A DNA stretch of 18,954 bases, from contig JAJOHG010000453.1 of NCBI GenBank assembly GCA_021029095.1, positions 1-18,954 of the forward strand, written 5' to 3'. Every line of letters starts with the position of its first letter. The first letter of the stretch is position 1. This DNA comes from Phellopilus nigrolimitatus (lineage: Eukaryota > Basidiomycota > Agaricomycetes > Hymenochaetales > Hymenochaetaceae). The translations under genes and the position numbers were made by a program. Of the stretch, positions 1 through 9,485 are shown piece after piece. Under the pieces are notes generated by a model. It was not told where the DNA came from, did no database searches, and saw nothing but the letters and a program-made list of their open reading frames with translations.

Positions 1-348
1 AGGCGATATGTAACTATGCTCGTAGCCAGCGCTGAGTAGAACAAGGCGAATGCGCTTAGCAGCGCAAGGAAAACAGACTCGGGGAAATGTTCGATAAAGA
101 AGAGCGCAGGAAGAGCGGGAACAAACATGAGCAGGAGAAAGTTAGCAAAGAGATGACACGCATTGATCTCGTATCGCTTATAGACTGCATGTATAACCTG
201 CAATTATGGTATTCGAGATTAGCGATTTCTTAGGAGACGATGAGAACTCAATACTCGCCAGAGCACACGCCACGTCAAGAAGAAGCACATCACGAAGCGA
301 GAGGAGTGGCAAATCGAACGCAGGGGGCATCATGGTAGCCACTGGCAT
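1..348 (-). CDS. Cytochrome P450, N-terminal part (partial, runs off left edge)
   Basis: Two exons on the minus strand: 348..255 (start ATG 348, or ATG 333 in the same frame; a stop lies just upstream at 360..358) and 184..1, which continues beyond the window. The intron 254..185 (70 nt, GTATTG donor, GCTAATC branch point, ATGCAG acceptor) joins A to TC and keeps the frame. The second exon reads IYKRYEIN, then a strongly hydrophobic stretch and ends SIVTYRL. A short N-terminal hydrophobic leader, a KRYE box, a second membrane segment and a YRL end are typical of the amino end of agaricomycete microsomal P450s, where YRL is normally followed by SPxHPLAxYPGP. The haem and oxygen-binding parts are outside the window, so the call rests on the membrane anchor only. 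If correct, the product sits in the ER membrane and oxidises a small molecule. It lies downstream of, and parallel to, the ABC transporter. Confidence 0.65.
185..254 (-). other. Intron 1 of the P450 gene
   Basis: GT at 254 and AG at 185, 70 nt, branch point GCTAAT. A second AG 13 nt upstream (at 198) would put the next exon into a frame that stops at once, so the proximal acceptor is the one that preserves the protein. Confidence 0.6.
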
Positions 349-812
349 GCTGTCTAATCAATCCTTTTATCAGGCTTGCTGGTGGCAGAGACAGCAGAAA
401 TCCAATGGTTGCTCAAAGGCGGTAGATGAGCTGCGGATAAGACGTCCATTTTCTCAACTGCTCATTTATATTGGCAGGTCCATATGGTCCCCACGTTTAG
501 TGGTTATCGTTTGAATAAGAAAGCGCGGTGGCGTGAGCTGATGGAAACTTCGGAACATTCCGCCTCAACGTCTTACATCACGGATTTCGCTAGGATTTCC
601 GAAAGCGCAGTAAAACGACTTCATCTCGAGTAAAGGATTCACTAGTAATGACAGATGACAAAAGCAGTGCGTATTTAAAGAATGTTGAGATCGACAAAAG
701 ATTATCATCACCTAACCAGCATAGATTGCCTCTTTATGTTATGATTGGCTTCGGACCAGCTAACCAAAATAAGGATCTACATGTATATATATAAGTACGT
801 TTCGAGAACAAT
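349..812. other. Intergenic region between ABC transporter and P450
   Basis: 464 bp hold the 3' flank of the ABC transporter and the upstream region of the P450, both minus strand. I see no TATA box of consequence near the P450 start and no coding exon on either strand. The 102-codon plus frame starting at 206 overlaps the P450 antisense and has no protein-like features. Confidence 0.5.
780..796 (-). terminator. AT-rich 3'-end signal after the ABC transporter
   Basis: About 20 nt after the stop codon (minus strand) lies an alternating TA run followed by TACATG, resembling the TA-repeat efficiency elements upstream of fungal poly(A) sites. No transcript evidence is available, so this is a suggestion from position and composition. 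Confidence 0.25.
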
Positions 813-3800
813 TCACTGCATCCCAGCAAGCTCCAGAAGGACATCACGGTCGTCACTCTCGTCTACAAGAGCACGGAGAAGGCCGCTCTCTTTCTCGAGA
901 AGTTTCTTTGGGCTGTCAAACTCAACCAGCTGCCCAGCGTCGAGAACCATCTGGGGTGAATTTATCAGCTAATTTCATCGAGTACAGGATAAAAGCTTAC
1001 TATTTTATCATAGTCCATGATGGTCTGAAGACGATGGGCAATGGTGATGAACGTCGTGTCCTTACTAAATTCCGTACGCAAGGTCTTCTGGATGGCAGCG
1101 TCGGTGTCGTAATCTGCCATTGGCTTTTCTTCAGTCTTCATCTCAACATAATTACAGCTCAGTGGCTTACCTATAGCAGCAGTAGCCTCGTCCAATATGA
1201 GCAGTTTACTCCTTCGGACGATAGCGCGCGCAAGAGCGATGATCTGGCGCTGGCCCAGAGAGAAATTCGTTCCGCCGCTCTCCACCATGGTGTCCAGACC
1301 TATTCTCGCGTTTACGTTCGTCTCAGCGCCATCCGGATCTCCCTCTGCACCAGTTTCATTTCTACTTGGCTGATCAGTTTGTTCCTGTTGGCTATCGTGC
1401 TGCTTCGAAACAGATTCCTTCATATCAAAAAAGCCCGCCGCGCGCAGGGCATCGTTTAAAGATGCATCGTCAAGTTGTTCCAATGGATCGAGGTTCTCAC
1501 GCAAAGTGCCATTAATGAGCTCAGGCTGTTGTGGGATAAGCGTGACATTCGAGCGCAGCGCATCCAGGTTCATTTCGTCAGTTGCAAGGCCATCGAAATA
1601 GACTTTTCCAGTCGTTTTGATGGCCCGGAGCAAAGCCAAAGCGATGCTGGACTTTCCTGCCTAGAGTGTCAACTATGAAACGACAGGCATGTCGGAATAA
1701 GAGCCTACCAGCACCGGTTCTTCCGACTGCAAGCGCGAGATTAAATGAAGTGTCTCTTAGATGAAATAAATAAATGACGGACCAATCCCTACACGTTCGC
1801 CAGACTGCACCTCAAATGAGATACCGCGCAGCACCTCGGGTGAGTCTAGAAAAGTAGTCTAAATTCATTGGAGCTTATGAACCGTTCGTCTGACTCACCG
1901 TCTGAGTATCGAGCCGATAGCTTCTCAACTCTGAGATTCCCACTCGACGGCCAATACGCAGGAGGCTTTCCGCTGTCAACCGACTTCGGTTCGTGATCGA
2001 TGCGCAAGAATTCGAGCATTCGTTCAAGACCGTGGGATAATGTATAAGTGAGCGTTTGCCTACGCGGTGACGCCCAGATTACTACATACCTGTTGGCTAA
2101 GGATGAATGATTCTTTAGTGATTTGACTGAACAAAATCAGATAATGCTGACCTTGAATTTCAAAAACATTGTAGATTCGAACCCAAATCAGGATTAACCG
2201 GGTAAAAGACAAAACCATGGATAATGTGAAGCCTGCGAAGCCCGCCTCTACTAGGCCCCCATAAACAAGGTAGGTTGACACGACACCGGCAAATATTGCG
2301 CCTAAGCTATCCACGCGAATAGACACCCAGCGATTGATATCGTAGAAAGTGAGTGCTGTTCGAGTGTACGTGTTAATACGCTTTTGAAGCTCGAAACGAA
2401 AAAGCTCCTGAGCATTGTAAGCCCTGATCGACGCTATAATAGTTTGGTAAGACAAACGAAATGAACGAAATGATAGAGCGTACGCAGGCCGGCCAAAGCA
2501 GTTCCTACTTGTGTCATGACAGGGGCTTTTGCATTACTACAGACAGTTAGTACCGATAGCTTCATGTGCACCAGGTGTTATCACGTACCTCATCTCTCGT
2601 CTTATACATATTTGACATTTTAGATATACCCGACCGAGAAGACCTCCCAAGATCGCGACGACAAGGCCTGGTATTAGAGCATACCAGCCAACCATGAATA
2701 CAGCCGCGAAGAACAGACAAATAAGGTTGATCGTGATCGACATAAAAGGTGACGCCATACGCGTAAGCTGCTCGTCAATGGTATCCATGTCTTGTGTGCA
2801 CCTGATAAGTATGCTATAAGATTCTGTAACAATCTGACCAAGGATTGAAAGTACCTCGTAACGATCCGTCCAACTGGAGTCACATCCAGCCATCTGAACC
2901 AAAAGTTAGCGTGCATCCGAGCATTCAGTGCAATATGTCTCTTGCCTAGAAGGAGCAGTGAAAATGCTTTCAAGAAGATTGTTATGTATAACTCTTGAAG
3001 CTCGCATAGATCCCAGGACCCAGAAAATGTCTGATGCAAGTTCAATGAAATAACCAGAAATGTTGGCCAAAGTGTAAAATCCAAGAAACCTACGAAAGAT
3101 TCAGGAAGTCAGCTCTGCGTCATTGTGAAGAAAGATCTCTGCATACTTCAGTACAGGTACCTCCGATGCGGGATACTTCAAATACTGGTTCGACCAATAG
3201 CCCACGAACCATACCTGAAAAACCGTTACTAGTATTGCAATCCATCGAGTCCCGACAATCAATGTCCAGACCAACGGACCGCCGACACCACCAACGTAAA
3301 GCATGATCGCAGCCATCTCCACACGGCCCATAGCCTTTTCCTCAGCAACGACAAGTTTCCCCACTGACGTCTTCGCATCATCTTTGCCTTCCGTGTCCTC
3401 ATCCAGCTTAGTCTCGATATCTTCCTCAACCTCCTCGCGCTCCTTTTCTACCTCGGCTCGCAGGCGCGAGTTCTTCTTGAGGATTTCGGAGACAGGACCT
3501 TGCGCAGAAACCTTCCCTTGTCTTCCGAGAACTACGATATGCTTCGCGATGCCCGCGGTGAGAGCAATGTTGTGTGTGACGAGAAGGACCGTTCTTCCTT
3601 GAACTAGGTCACCTTGGAGGGCTTTTTTGGCAATCCATTTTGCTGTATGGACATCGAGTGCGGCCAAGACGTCATCAAGCAAGAGAATCGAAGCCGACGA
3701 ATACAATGCGCGAGCAAGCGTCACTCGTGCCTGATTAACTGTCAGCAGGTTTTCTTATTATATCCGATTTTTCCTATATACCTTTTGGCCTCCACTAAAC

Positions 3801-6800
3801 CAGGTATGACATGAGTGAAAGCTTTCAACATGAAAGCGCGTTGACTTACCTGAGAGTAAGGCCTTTCTCGCCGACTTCGGTAAGATCACCAGCTTCCCAC
3901 AGACCCAAGTCTCGCTCCAACGCGCATTGATTTAAAACTGGTTTGAAACGAACATGCTCAGTTTGATTTCTTCCCACACATTGAAGCATCTCCGTCTTAC
4001 CCTTTTTATAACGTTCTTCTTTATAAGGCTCTCCGAAAAGAATATTTTCCTTTAGTAGTATTGTCACTCAATAATCAGCATAAAGGTGTGGCCCACATGA
4101 TAGACGTACTTTGATGGTTTCGTTTAGCACCCAACTCTCCTGAGGAGCATAAGCAATCCCCGCCTCTCGAGGTAGATTATACCACGAGCCGACGCCATGC
4201 GGCTTATAGTACATCTCTCCTAAAAGCGCCATCAAGATTGAAGTCTATGATAGGGCTGAAGAGTTAGAAGACTATTACGACCAGTAAGCTATCCTGCGCA
4301 CCTTTCCAGAGGCAGTCGGTCCGACGATGATGTTGATATGACCACGCTGAAAGGTGACTTCATCGTCGAAACGGAGGTGGAACTGCTTGCGAGCGTAATA
4401 CTTCCTTGGTTCGGTAGACTCTTCGTATTTGATAGAGTCCCAAGAGAACGTGCAGGCTTTAAAACCAATCGTATCATTGCAAGATTGCTCGGAAATAACT
4501 TGCTCTTCTTCTCCTGGTCGTTTGAACAATCTGTTGCCTTCGCTGAGGAATTCGGTCTATGGCGAAGAAAGGTATTTTAAGATTCAAGTTAATTATTGAA
4601 AAGAGGTGCCACTTACGGAGTTCAAGAAGACATTGTAGCGATCGAAAGAAACTTTGGCTGTATGGCGAATATGCATTGCATGTTCAAATGAGAACGATTA
4701 TGATGAACGAAGAAGCTTTCACCTTGCAATAATGATGGGACTGCATATATGATGTTGAAAAGTTGCTCCTCCATCATTGTGAAGACCTTAAAATGATCCC
4801 AGTAGTTAGTAACCGATTTGCTTGTACTGGCTTCTCAGCGTACCATAAGAGCGGAAAATATACGAGACGCTGCACTCCAAGATCTAGCAATCAAATCATC
4901 CAGGGAAACAAGAAGGGCTCACCTGAAAGATTTCCTTGCGTCACAAGCGTCTACAATGAAACCAAGTCAGCAGGAAACCGATTCGAAGAAGTTGAACACA
5001 AACACAAAGGGAGAGTACAGTCAATTTCGTTAAAAGCGGGAGCATCTGATTCGCGCAGCTCATCGTGGCCTCCAGGAACCTGAAGCGTTTGATCTTTGAG
5101 AGTTCCTGGTCGCGGGTACCAGCAAGCTGTTTGAGCATGTACGACTCCCAGGAGAAGAGCTTGATCATCCGGAGCACACCAAGTGCTGATGGAATTTGTT
5201 CAGTCATTCGCTCGTTCACTTATTTTTCTTCGGAGAACATGCTGTAGGGAGATCCTCACATTCTGTTACTGCCTGCACGCGCTTGTCCGTCTGTAATTGA
5301 GCAGCGAAAATAAGTAGAGGCTTTCGTCAAATAAAGAATAAATACGCTACCATCCCCATCTTGTTTTGCTGGACGTTTGCCATGAGCTTCCCCAGGTATA
5401 ATGGGATAGGCAAACATATAACCATGACGGCCAATCCGACGAATGCGCTATAAACGCAAGACACAATTCAGTTTACAACCGCAACAGATTACAGCAACAC
5501 TTACCCCCAACCCAGTACATTGTATAGGAATAAGATAGAGATGATCACCTGTAAAAGCGCAGACGCTGAACCACATGAAAACAAAGATGTCAGCCAAAAC
5601 AGACATTCATTCCTTTTACAACTAAGTAAAAGGAGCACGCACGGAAGGTCACGATGTGGAACGCGTTGGAGATGGCAGTCAGGTCCGTCGTGATCAGGTT
5701 GTTTATCTTTCCCAAAAGGTGGCCGGTCTTCTCTTTCGCGTGCCCACCTTCGGGGACGGGCTCCGCGTTGCTTTCAGCTGTTGTTGTCGGCACCGCATCT
5801 TCCTCGCCCGCAGGCGTCTCTGAATATGTAGTCGCGGGGGTCGCCGATGACTGCGTGCTTATATCTGCGGCTTTCTTTGCATCCTTTTGTTTGCCCTTGC
5901 TCTTCTCGTCGTCGAGCGCATCGTTCTTCAGTCGGATCCGCAGCGAATGATGGAAGATGAGGTATGTGAATACGCTCGTGGTCTCGACGTTCACACGTGA
6001 CTGCAGTAGGCTATCAATACTTAAGTCGACAAATAAGAAAACGAATGCAAATCTCACGGAGAAATAGAGGTATTGCGTGTCGAGGCACGCGGAAAGTAGG
6101 GGGCCGACCGTGAGGACCAGGATCCATACCCATGGGCGCAGGTCCATCGGCGAGGCCCCGGTCTCGAGGTATCTAAAAACAAGCTCGGTCGTACGATACT
6201 TTGAGATTTAATAACACAGACGCGTACTCACGAAAGTAAGTTTTTCATCCCATACGGACCCGCGAATTCGCTAAGGGCATGCAGGCACACCCAGGCCGTC
6301 ATAATCGCATAGTCTTTTCCCCATAGTTTCAACACGCCCCGAATGACGTGCCGTTTCCCAACTTGCGGGTCCACCGGATCCATCGCCGCGAGTGCTCGCT
6401 TTCCTAGTGCCTCGATCCGCTCGCGCGCGGGCACATGCGGCATGTCGGAAACTGTGACGTCCGGCACACGGTACGCGTAGAACACAATCTTGTCGAGGAA
6501 GGAATACGTATAACGCGAGAGTAGGTTGACGGTGTCTTCTTGACTTGGTTCGTCCTACACCCTCGTCAGTACAACAGTTAAGCGTAGACTTGAGCGATAT
6601 AATTACCTCGGGCATCATCGGTCGGAAAGGGCGCGGCATAATCAATGGGATGATGACACCTGCAAAGGTGAGCAGAGAGAGCCGCACCCAGGTGGTAGGG
6701 TCCGAAGCGGAGTCGAATGGCGTCAAGGTCAACGTCGCATACGGCCATGCGTCCAAAACAAAGTAAACTATGAATTCGACCAGCAGAAGGAGAGCCAGTT

Positions 6801-7270
6801 GCAGAGACGCCACGTCCCTCCATTTCTGCGCCGCTACGACAGACAATGTTGCCAAGGATAACGCATATATCTTTGTATTAAAATCATTCGTAATTGGAAA
6901 AAAGCAGTAAATATGAATATGCAAGACGCACGTAACATGGAGGCTGATATGACCGCGCGGTAGATTTTTCGCCGATGGTAAACTCAAAGACTTCTAATGC
7001 CAACAATACAAGTACAGCCAGTAGCCTAGCAACTCTGAATAGTGTAATGGCCAAGCCGTCCAGTTCCTTTATGGCATCCCCTAGATTCTGGGGTTTATTA
7101 TCATTGACCGTTGATGCAGATACTTCGTGATCTGACGCTTTGTCGTTGCGTGCGTTTCTCGAAAAGTTCCAGAGGGTGTTCAATCGTTTTGCAGAGACGT
7201 GTACGAGAGACAAGACCGCGAACGCAGGGGGTAAGAACAGGAGAGCCTCACGCGTCCAGGAGACGGACAT
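813..7270 (-). CDS. ABC transporter, subfamily C (MRP/YOR1-like multidrug exporter), 31 exons
   Basis: A full-length ABCC exporter that would pump amphipathic or conjugated compounds out of the cytosol across the plasma or vacuolar membrane using ATP. Modelled exons: 7270-6932, 6870-6607, 6554-6232, 6172-6058, 6000-5643, 5565-5505, 5447-5351, 5290-5260, 5185-5019, 4950-4923, 4869-4844, 4786-4723, 4657-4617, 4556-4302, 4244-4110, 4049-4001, 3937-3850, 3794-3782, 3730-3147, 3089-2946, 2893-2855, 2801-2589, 2536-2484, 2433-2152, 2096-2090, 2029-1899, 1845-1783, 1726-1709, 1656-1171, 1113-1001, 950-813. Phases agree throughout, giving 1574 aa. Layout: an N-terminal membrane region (1 to about 200), TMD1 with a charged Ser/Thr/Ala-rich insert around 385-445, NBD1 (Walker A GPTASGK 717-723, LSGGQ 813-817, Walker B ILLLDD 833-838, switch His871), an acidic linker, TMD2, and NBD2 (GRTGAGKS 1325-1332, FSLGQ 1461-1465, LILDE 1482-1486, His1518). 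NBD1 has Asp838 where NBD2 has the catalytic Glu1486, the usual ABCC asymmetry. The start is provisional. One junction (2029/2090) lacks an AG acceptor. Confidence 0.93.
1709..1726 (-). other. 18-nt microexon of the ABC transporter (Walker A of NBD2)
   Basis: This exon encodes GRTGA plus parts of the flanking codons. It is bounded by a TTGCAG acceptor upstream and a GTAGGC donor downstream. Only with this exon and the acceptor at 1657 does NBD2 gain an intact GRTGAGKSS P-loop. The nearer CTCTAG at 1661 would shift the frame into GRKVQ. Confidence 0.85.
2030..2089 (-). other. Intron of the ABC transporter with a mutated acceptor (CGG in place of CAG)
   Basis: Donor CAG|GTATGT and a branch-like GCTCAC about 22 nt from the far end mark an ordinary 60-nt intron, but it ends CCCACGG instead of CCCACAG. 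Joining 2090 to 2029 gives EIQANSLERM, matching the EIQGNSLERI-type sequence expected in this family. The element is 60 nt long and has no in-frame stop, so retention inserts 20 residues. The only internal AG acceptor would make a 30-nt intron and leave a 10-residue insertion, also in frame. Confidence 0.6.
2090..2096 (-). other. 7-nt microexon of the ABC transporter
   Basis: CCAACAG lies between a 55-nt intron (2151..2097, GTCAGC donor, CACTAA branch point, CCTTAG acceptor) and the defective intron 2089..2030. With the split codons it supplies A-N-S just before LERM, which is the right length for the end of TMD2 in this family. Confidence 0.55.
2894..2945 (-). other. GC-AG intron in the ABC transporter
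   Basis: The donor is AG|GCAAGA, the branch point GCTAAC and the acceptor TTCAG, 52 nt in all. Splicing gives APSRWLDVTP, exactly the TMD2 RWLD-TP box of the family. No GT donor nearby gives that frame. Confidence 0.8.
3782..3794 (-). other. 13-nt microexon of the ABC transporter (LSGGQ of NBD1)
   Basis: TGGAGGCCAAAAG supplies GGQK of the NBD1 signature. It is flanked by introns 3849..3795 (GTAAGT donor, GGTTTAG acceptor) and 3781..3731 (GTATAT donor, GCTGAC branch point, ATCAG acceptor). Joining all three exons yields [15 protein letters not shown]. Confidence 0.88.
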
Positions 7271-7775
7271 AGCAGCAATATCCAAATTGTCAAGTCGTCG
7301 CCTTCTTCGCACTTACTGTGATCGTGGTCTTCGTCGGATGCGAGGTTCAAGATCACCGATCTCGCGTACGAGCGCGCGCTGCGGAACAATCGAGTCAAGC
7401 GCTCGCTTGCACATGGCCCGACGGAGCGTCTCTTTGATAAGGAAGGCCCAGGTGATGCGCCCGACGAGAACCTACTGAATTGCGTGCTCTGTCTCGCTCA
7501 TTATTGCCGTTGTTAACGTTGGACATTCAGTGTTTCCGAGCGGACTCGCCTCCGACCTCAATGTCATTTGGTCTGACCTATATTCCTATCACTCTCTTTG
7601 ACTTATCTTAGCTTGCTCTGCCCAGCCTTCATCTTGACCTTTGACCTTTGGAAAGTTCCACGTATTTGACCATGCCAATGGGTCGAGTCTTACTAAGGGT
7701 CTTAGCAAGCGTCGAAGCGGCGAGAGACAACGGAGTAAGCAGGCACGGGATGACACTTTGCAAAAGTGTAACTTA

Positions 7776-8245
7776 CAGCCTTAGGCCCCGCTCGGCTGCA
7801 CGAGTTAGCTAACTCTGTTTAGCGACGGTTGGGGATTGCTGCACTGAGAGTCTGACTAATCCGCGCCCTAGGTTCTGTCACATAATGTCACATAGTAGCC
7901 ACGGAATGTAACGAGCCTTACTAATACTATGTTCACCGCGGCTCGTGCAGAGGTGGCAAAGCAAAAGCTGTTCGTGCAGATGTAGAAGCCCGCCAATTTT
8001 CTGCTGTCCTTGCTGCTGCCATCTGCGGAGGGCAGCAATAGCTCTGATGATTCCCGTTTGATAAGAACACCTACTACATACAAGCGGTGCAGCAGTGACG
8101 GCTAGTTGCTACCGGCAAGTCACCTCATGTCACTCAGTTAGCTAAATTGGACGTGCACCGAACAGTCTTTTCACTCGAGCTAGCTAACTCGTGATTTTGG
8201 CGGGGAAAAGTTAGCTAACTTTTGCAGCCGAGCGCCTAGGCACTG
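7776..8245. mobile_element. MITE-like non-autonomous element with imperfect inverted ends
   Basis: The left end (7776-7815) and the reverse complement of the right end (8206-8245) share CAG, CCTTAGGC/CCTAGGC, an identical 11-mer GCTCGGCTGCA (7790-7800 and 8223-8233) and the palindrome AGTTAGCTAACT (7803-7814 and 8209-8220). The right-hand palindrome extends to 18 bp (8206-8223) and the left to 14 bp (7802-7815). The interior has no ORF of note. The CAG/CTG ends and subterminal palindromes recall hAT-type MITEs, but I find no convincing target-site duplication, so family and exact ends are uncertain. Confidence 0.55.
8136..8192. repeat. Additional TTAGCTAA boxes inside the element
   Basis: AGTTAGCTAA recurs at 8136-8145. 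The reverse complement of about 8176-8192 matches CACGAGTTAGCTAACTC of the left end with one mismatch. The insert therefore carries at least four copies of the box in both orientations, three of them within 90 bp of its right end. Confidence 0.7.
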
Positions 8246-8372
8246 AAAGTCGCGTTTGTCACGATCGCGTGGCCCTTGTCACATCACATTACGTTCAACT
8301 TCTGCAACATTTGGCCTCGACTTCTAAACTTTCTATATTTTACTTGATTACTCGCGAGGATACTCTTAGAGA

Positions 8373-9485
8373 ATGTCTGTTTCATGTACTGATCTGCAGG
8401 ATATCGATATCATGAGCGATTCTCTCAGTCTTTTGGGTGAAGACGTTTCCGCACCTCAGGACGACGGGCTGGTCAGATACGGCGAGCTTGTACTCAACAT
8501 TGCACCGAAGGCGAGTGAATTCTGCAGAATAAATACTCTGCTTTCCATTCAATTCGATGATTCGTGCTTATCTGAAAGGTAGGAGGGCAAGGTGCGTTGC
8601 GATATCTTGCTTTAGAAGAAAGGAGAGGACAGAAGGTTGATGCTCGTCTCACTTTTTTATGAAGTCTTTGACTCTTCTCGCCGATCAGATATTTTCTCCG
8701 TCACTATTACTTGCTGAACGGATTGAGCGAGGGCTGATATCATTGGACGGAAAGACAGGCAAGTACTCCTCACTTTTAAATCTGATTTCGTGCCAACAGC
8801 CTCAGACCGTAGTCGTTGAACTCGGTGCTGGATGCGCACTTCCGTCTATATTGTCCGCTACGCTGCCAAAGGCCGGACCGTCACTTGTCGTTATCACGGA
8901 CTTCCCCGATGAAGCTATCCTAGCTAACCTTCGTATCAACATACATGCGAACGAGCGGCTCATTGCATCCACTTGCGCTGTCGTGTGCAAAGGGCACGAA
9001 TGGGGGACAGACGCCGGCCCACTCCTGTAAGTGTCAAGCATACTTTTTGTATTACCATTTAACTTATGTACCTCGTTGCAAGCAATATACTGTGCTCTCG
9101 CACTAACCCATGTACCCGCCCAGAAACTCTGGGGTTTGACGTTGTCATCCTTTCCGATCTCCTGCACTTCCACAACTCGCACCCAGCAATCCTCTCCTCG
9201 CTCATACAACTCCTCGCTCGCAACTCCTCCGCACGCGCGTACGTCGCCGCCGGGACGTACACACCGCCGCACGTGTGCAACAACTTCGCACGACTTGCGG
9301 AGGGCGTGGGACTTGTGCTCGAAGAGGGAGCCGCGGACGACATCTGGCATGGCTCACTGGAGGTGTGGCGAGCGGGGAAGCTTGGCACAAATGAGCTCGG
9401 CGTGCGAAAGGCGATGTGCCGCTGGTGGACTGCGTTGTGGGACGAGCGTGTCCTCGCTGTTGGAGCTGAAAACATGCGTACTTAG
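8373..9485 (+). CDS. SAM-dependent methyltransferase, Methyltransf_16 type (EFM7/NNT1-like)
   Basis: Modelled exons are 8373-8510, 8583-8591 (9 nt), 8665-9026 and 9083-9485, with consistent phases and 303 aa. The product is a class I Rossmann methyltransferase of the group annotated as nicotinamide N-methyltransferase-like. Its yeast relatives methylate translation elongation factor, so a protein lysine or N-terminal substrate is plausible but unproven. Visible marks are FSPSLLLAERIERG (about 59-72), SAM motif I VVELGAGCALPS (98-109), the acidic-loop motif ITDFPDEA, the post-motif EWGTD, motif VVILSDLLHFHNSHP, and YVAAGTYTPPHVC toward the C-terminus. The start may instead be Met14 (ATG 8412). 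Intron 1 appears to use a GC donor. An intron-like 17-codon stretch (about residues 80-96) between GK and TVVVELGAG is read through. The gene diverges from the ABC transporter and is likely soluble. Confidence 0.85.
8511..8582 (+). other. Probable GC-AG intron of the methyltransferase
   Basis: After LNIAPK the sequence continues AAG|GCGAGT. Splicing from the GC to GGTAG at 8582, through the 9-nt exon GAGGGCAAG and over a GT-AG intron (8592-8664), gives APKEGKSLTLLADQIFSPS in one frame. A GT donor at 8515 (after GCGA) would be out of phase with every usable acceptor. Confidence 0.5.

Larger units (their letters stand above)
7271..8372. promoter_or_regulatory. Divergent upstream region of the ABC transporter and the methyltransferase
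   Basis: About 1.1 kb separates the two divergent starts, so it should carry both promoters. On the minus strand 7487..7313 is largely open in one frame after an ATG at 7482 (MSETEHAIQ, then TAG). I could not splice it in frame onto the transporter and treat it as leader or non-coding sequence. Positions 7776-8245 are occupied by a transposon-like insert, leaving about 130 bp directly upstream of the methyltransferase start. No clear TATA box is seen for either gene. Confidence 0.45.

Noticed and set aside
1661..1708. Shorter version of the intron before NBD2, ending at the CTCTAG at 1661
   Set aside because: It would put GRKVQ in place of the P-loop. The GGCAG acceptor at 1657 restores GRTGAGKSS.
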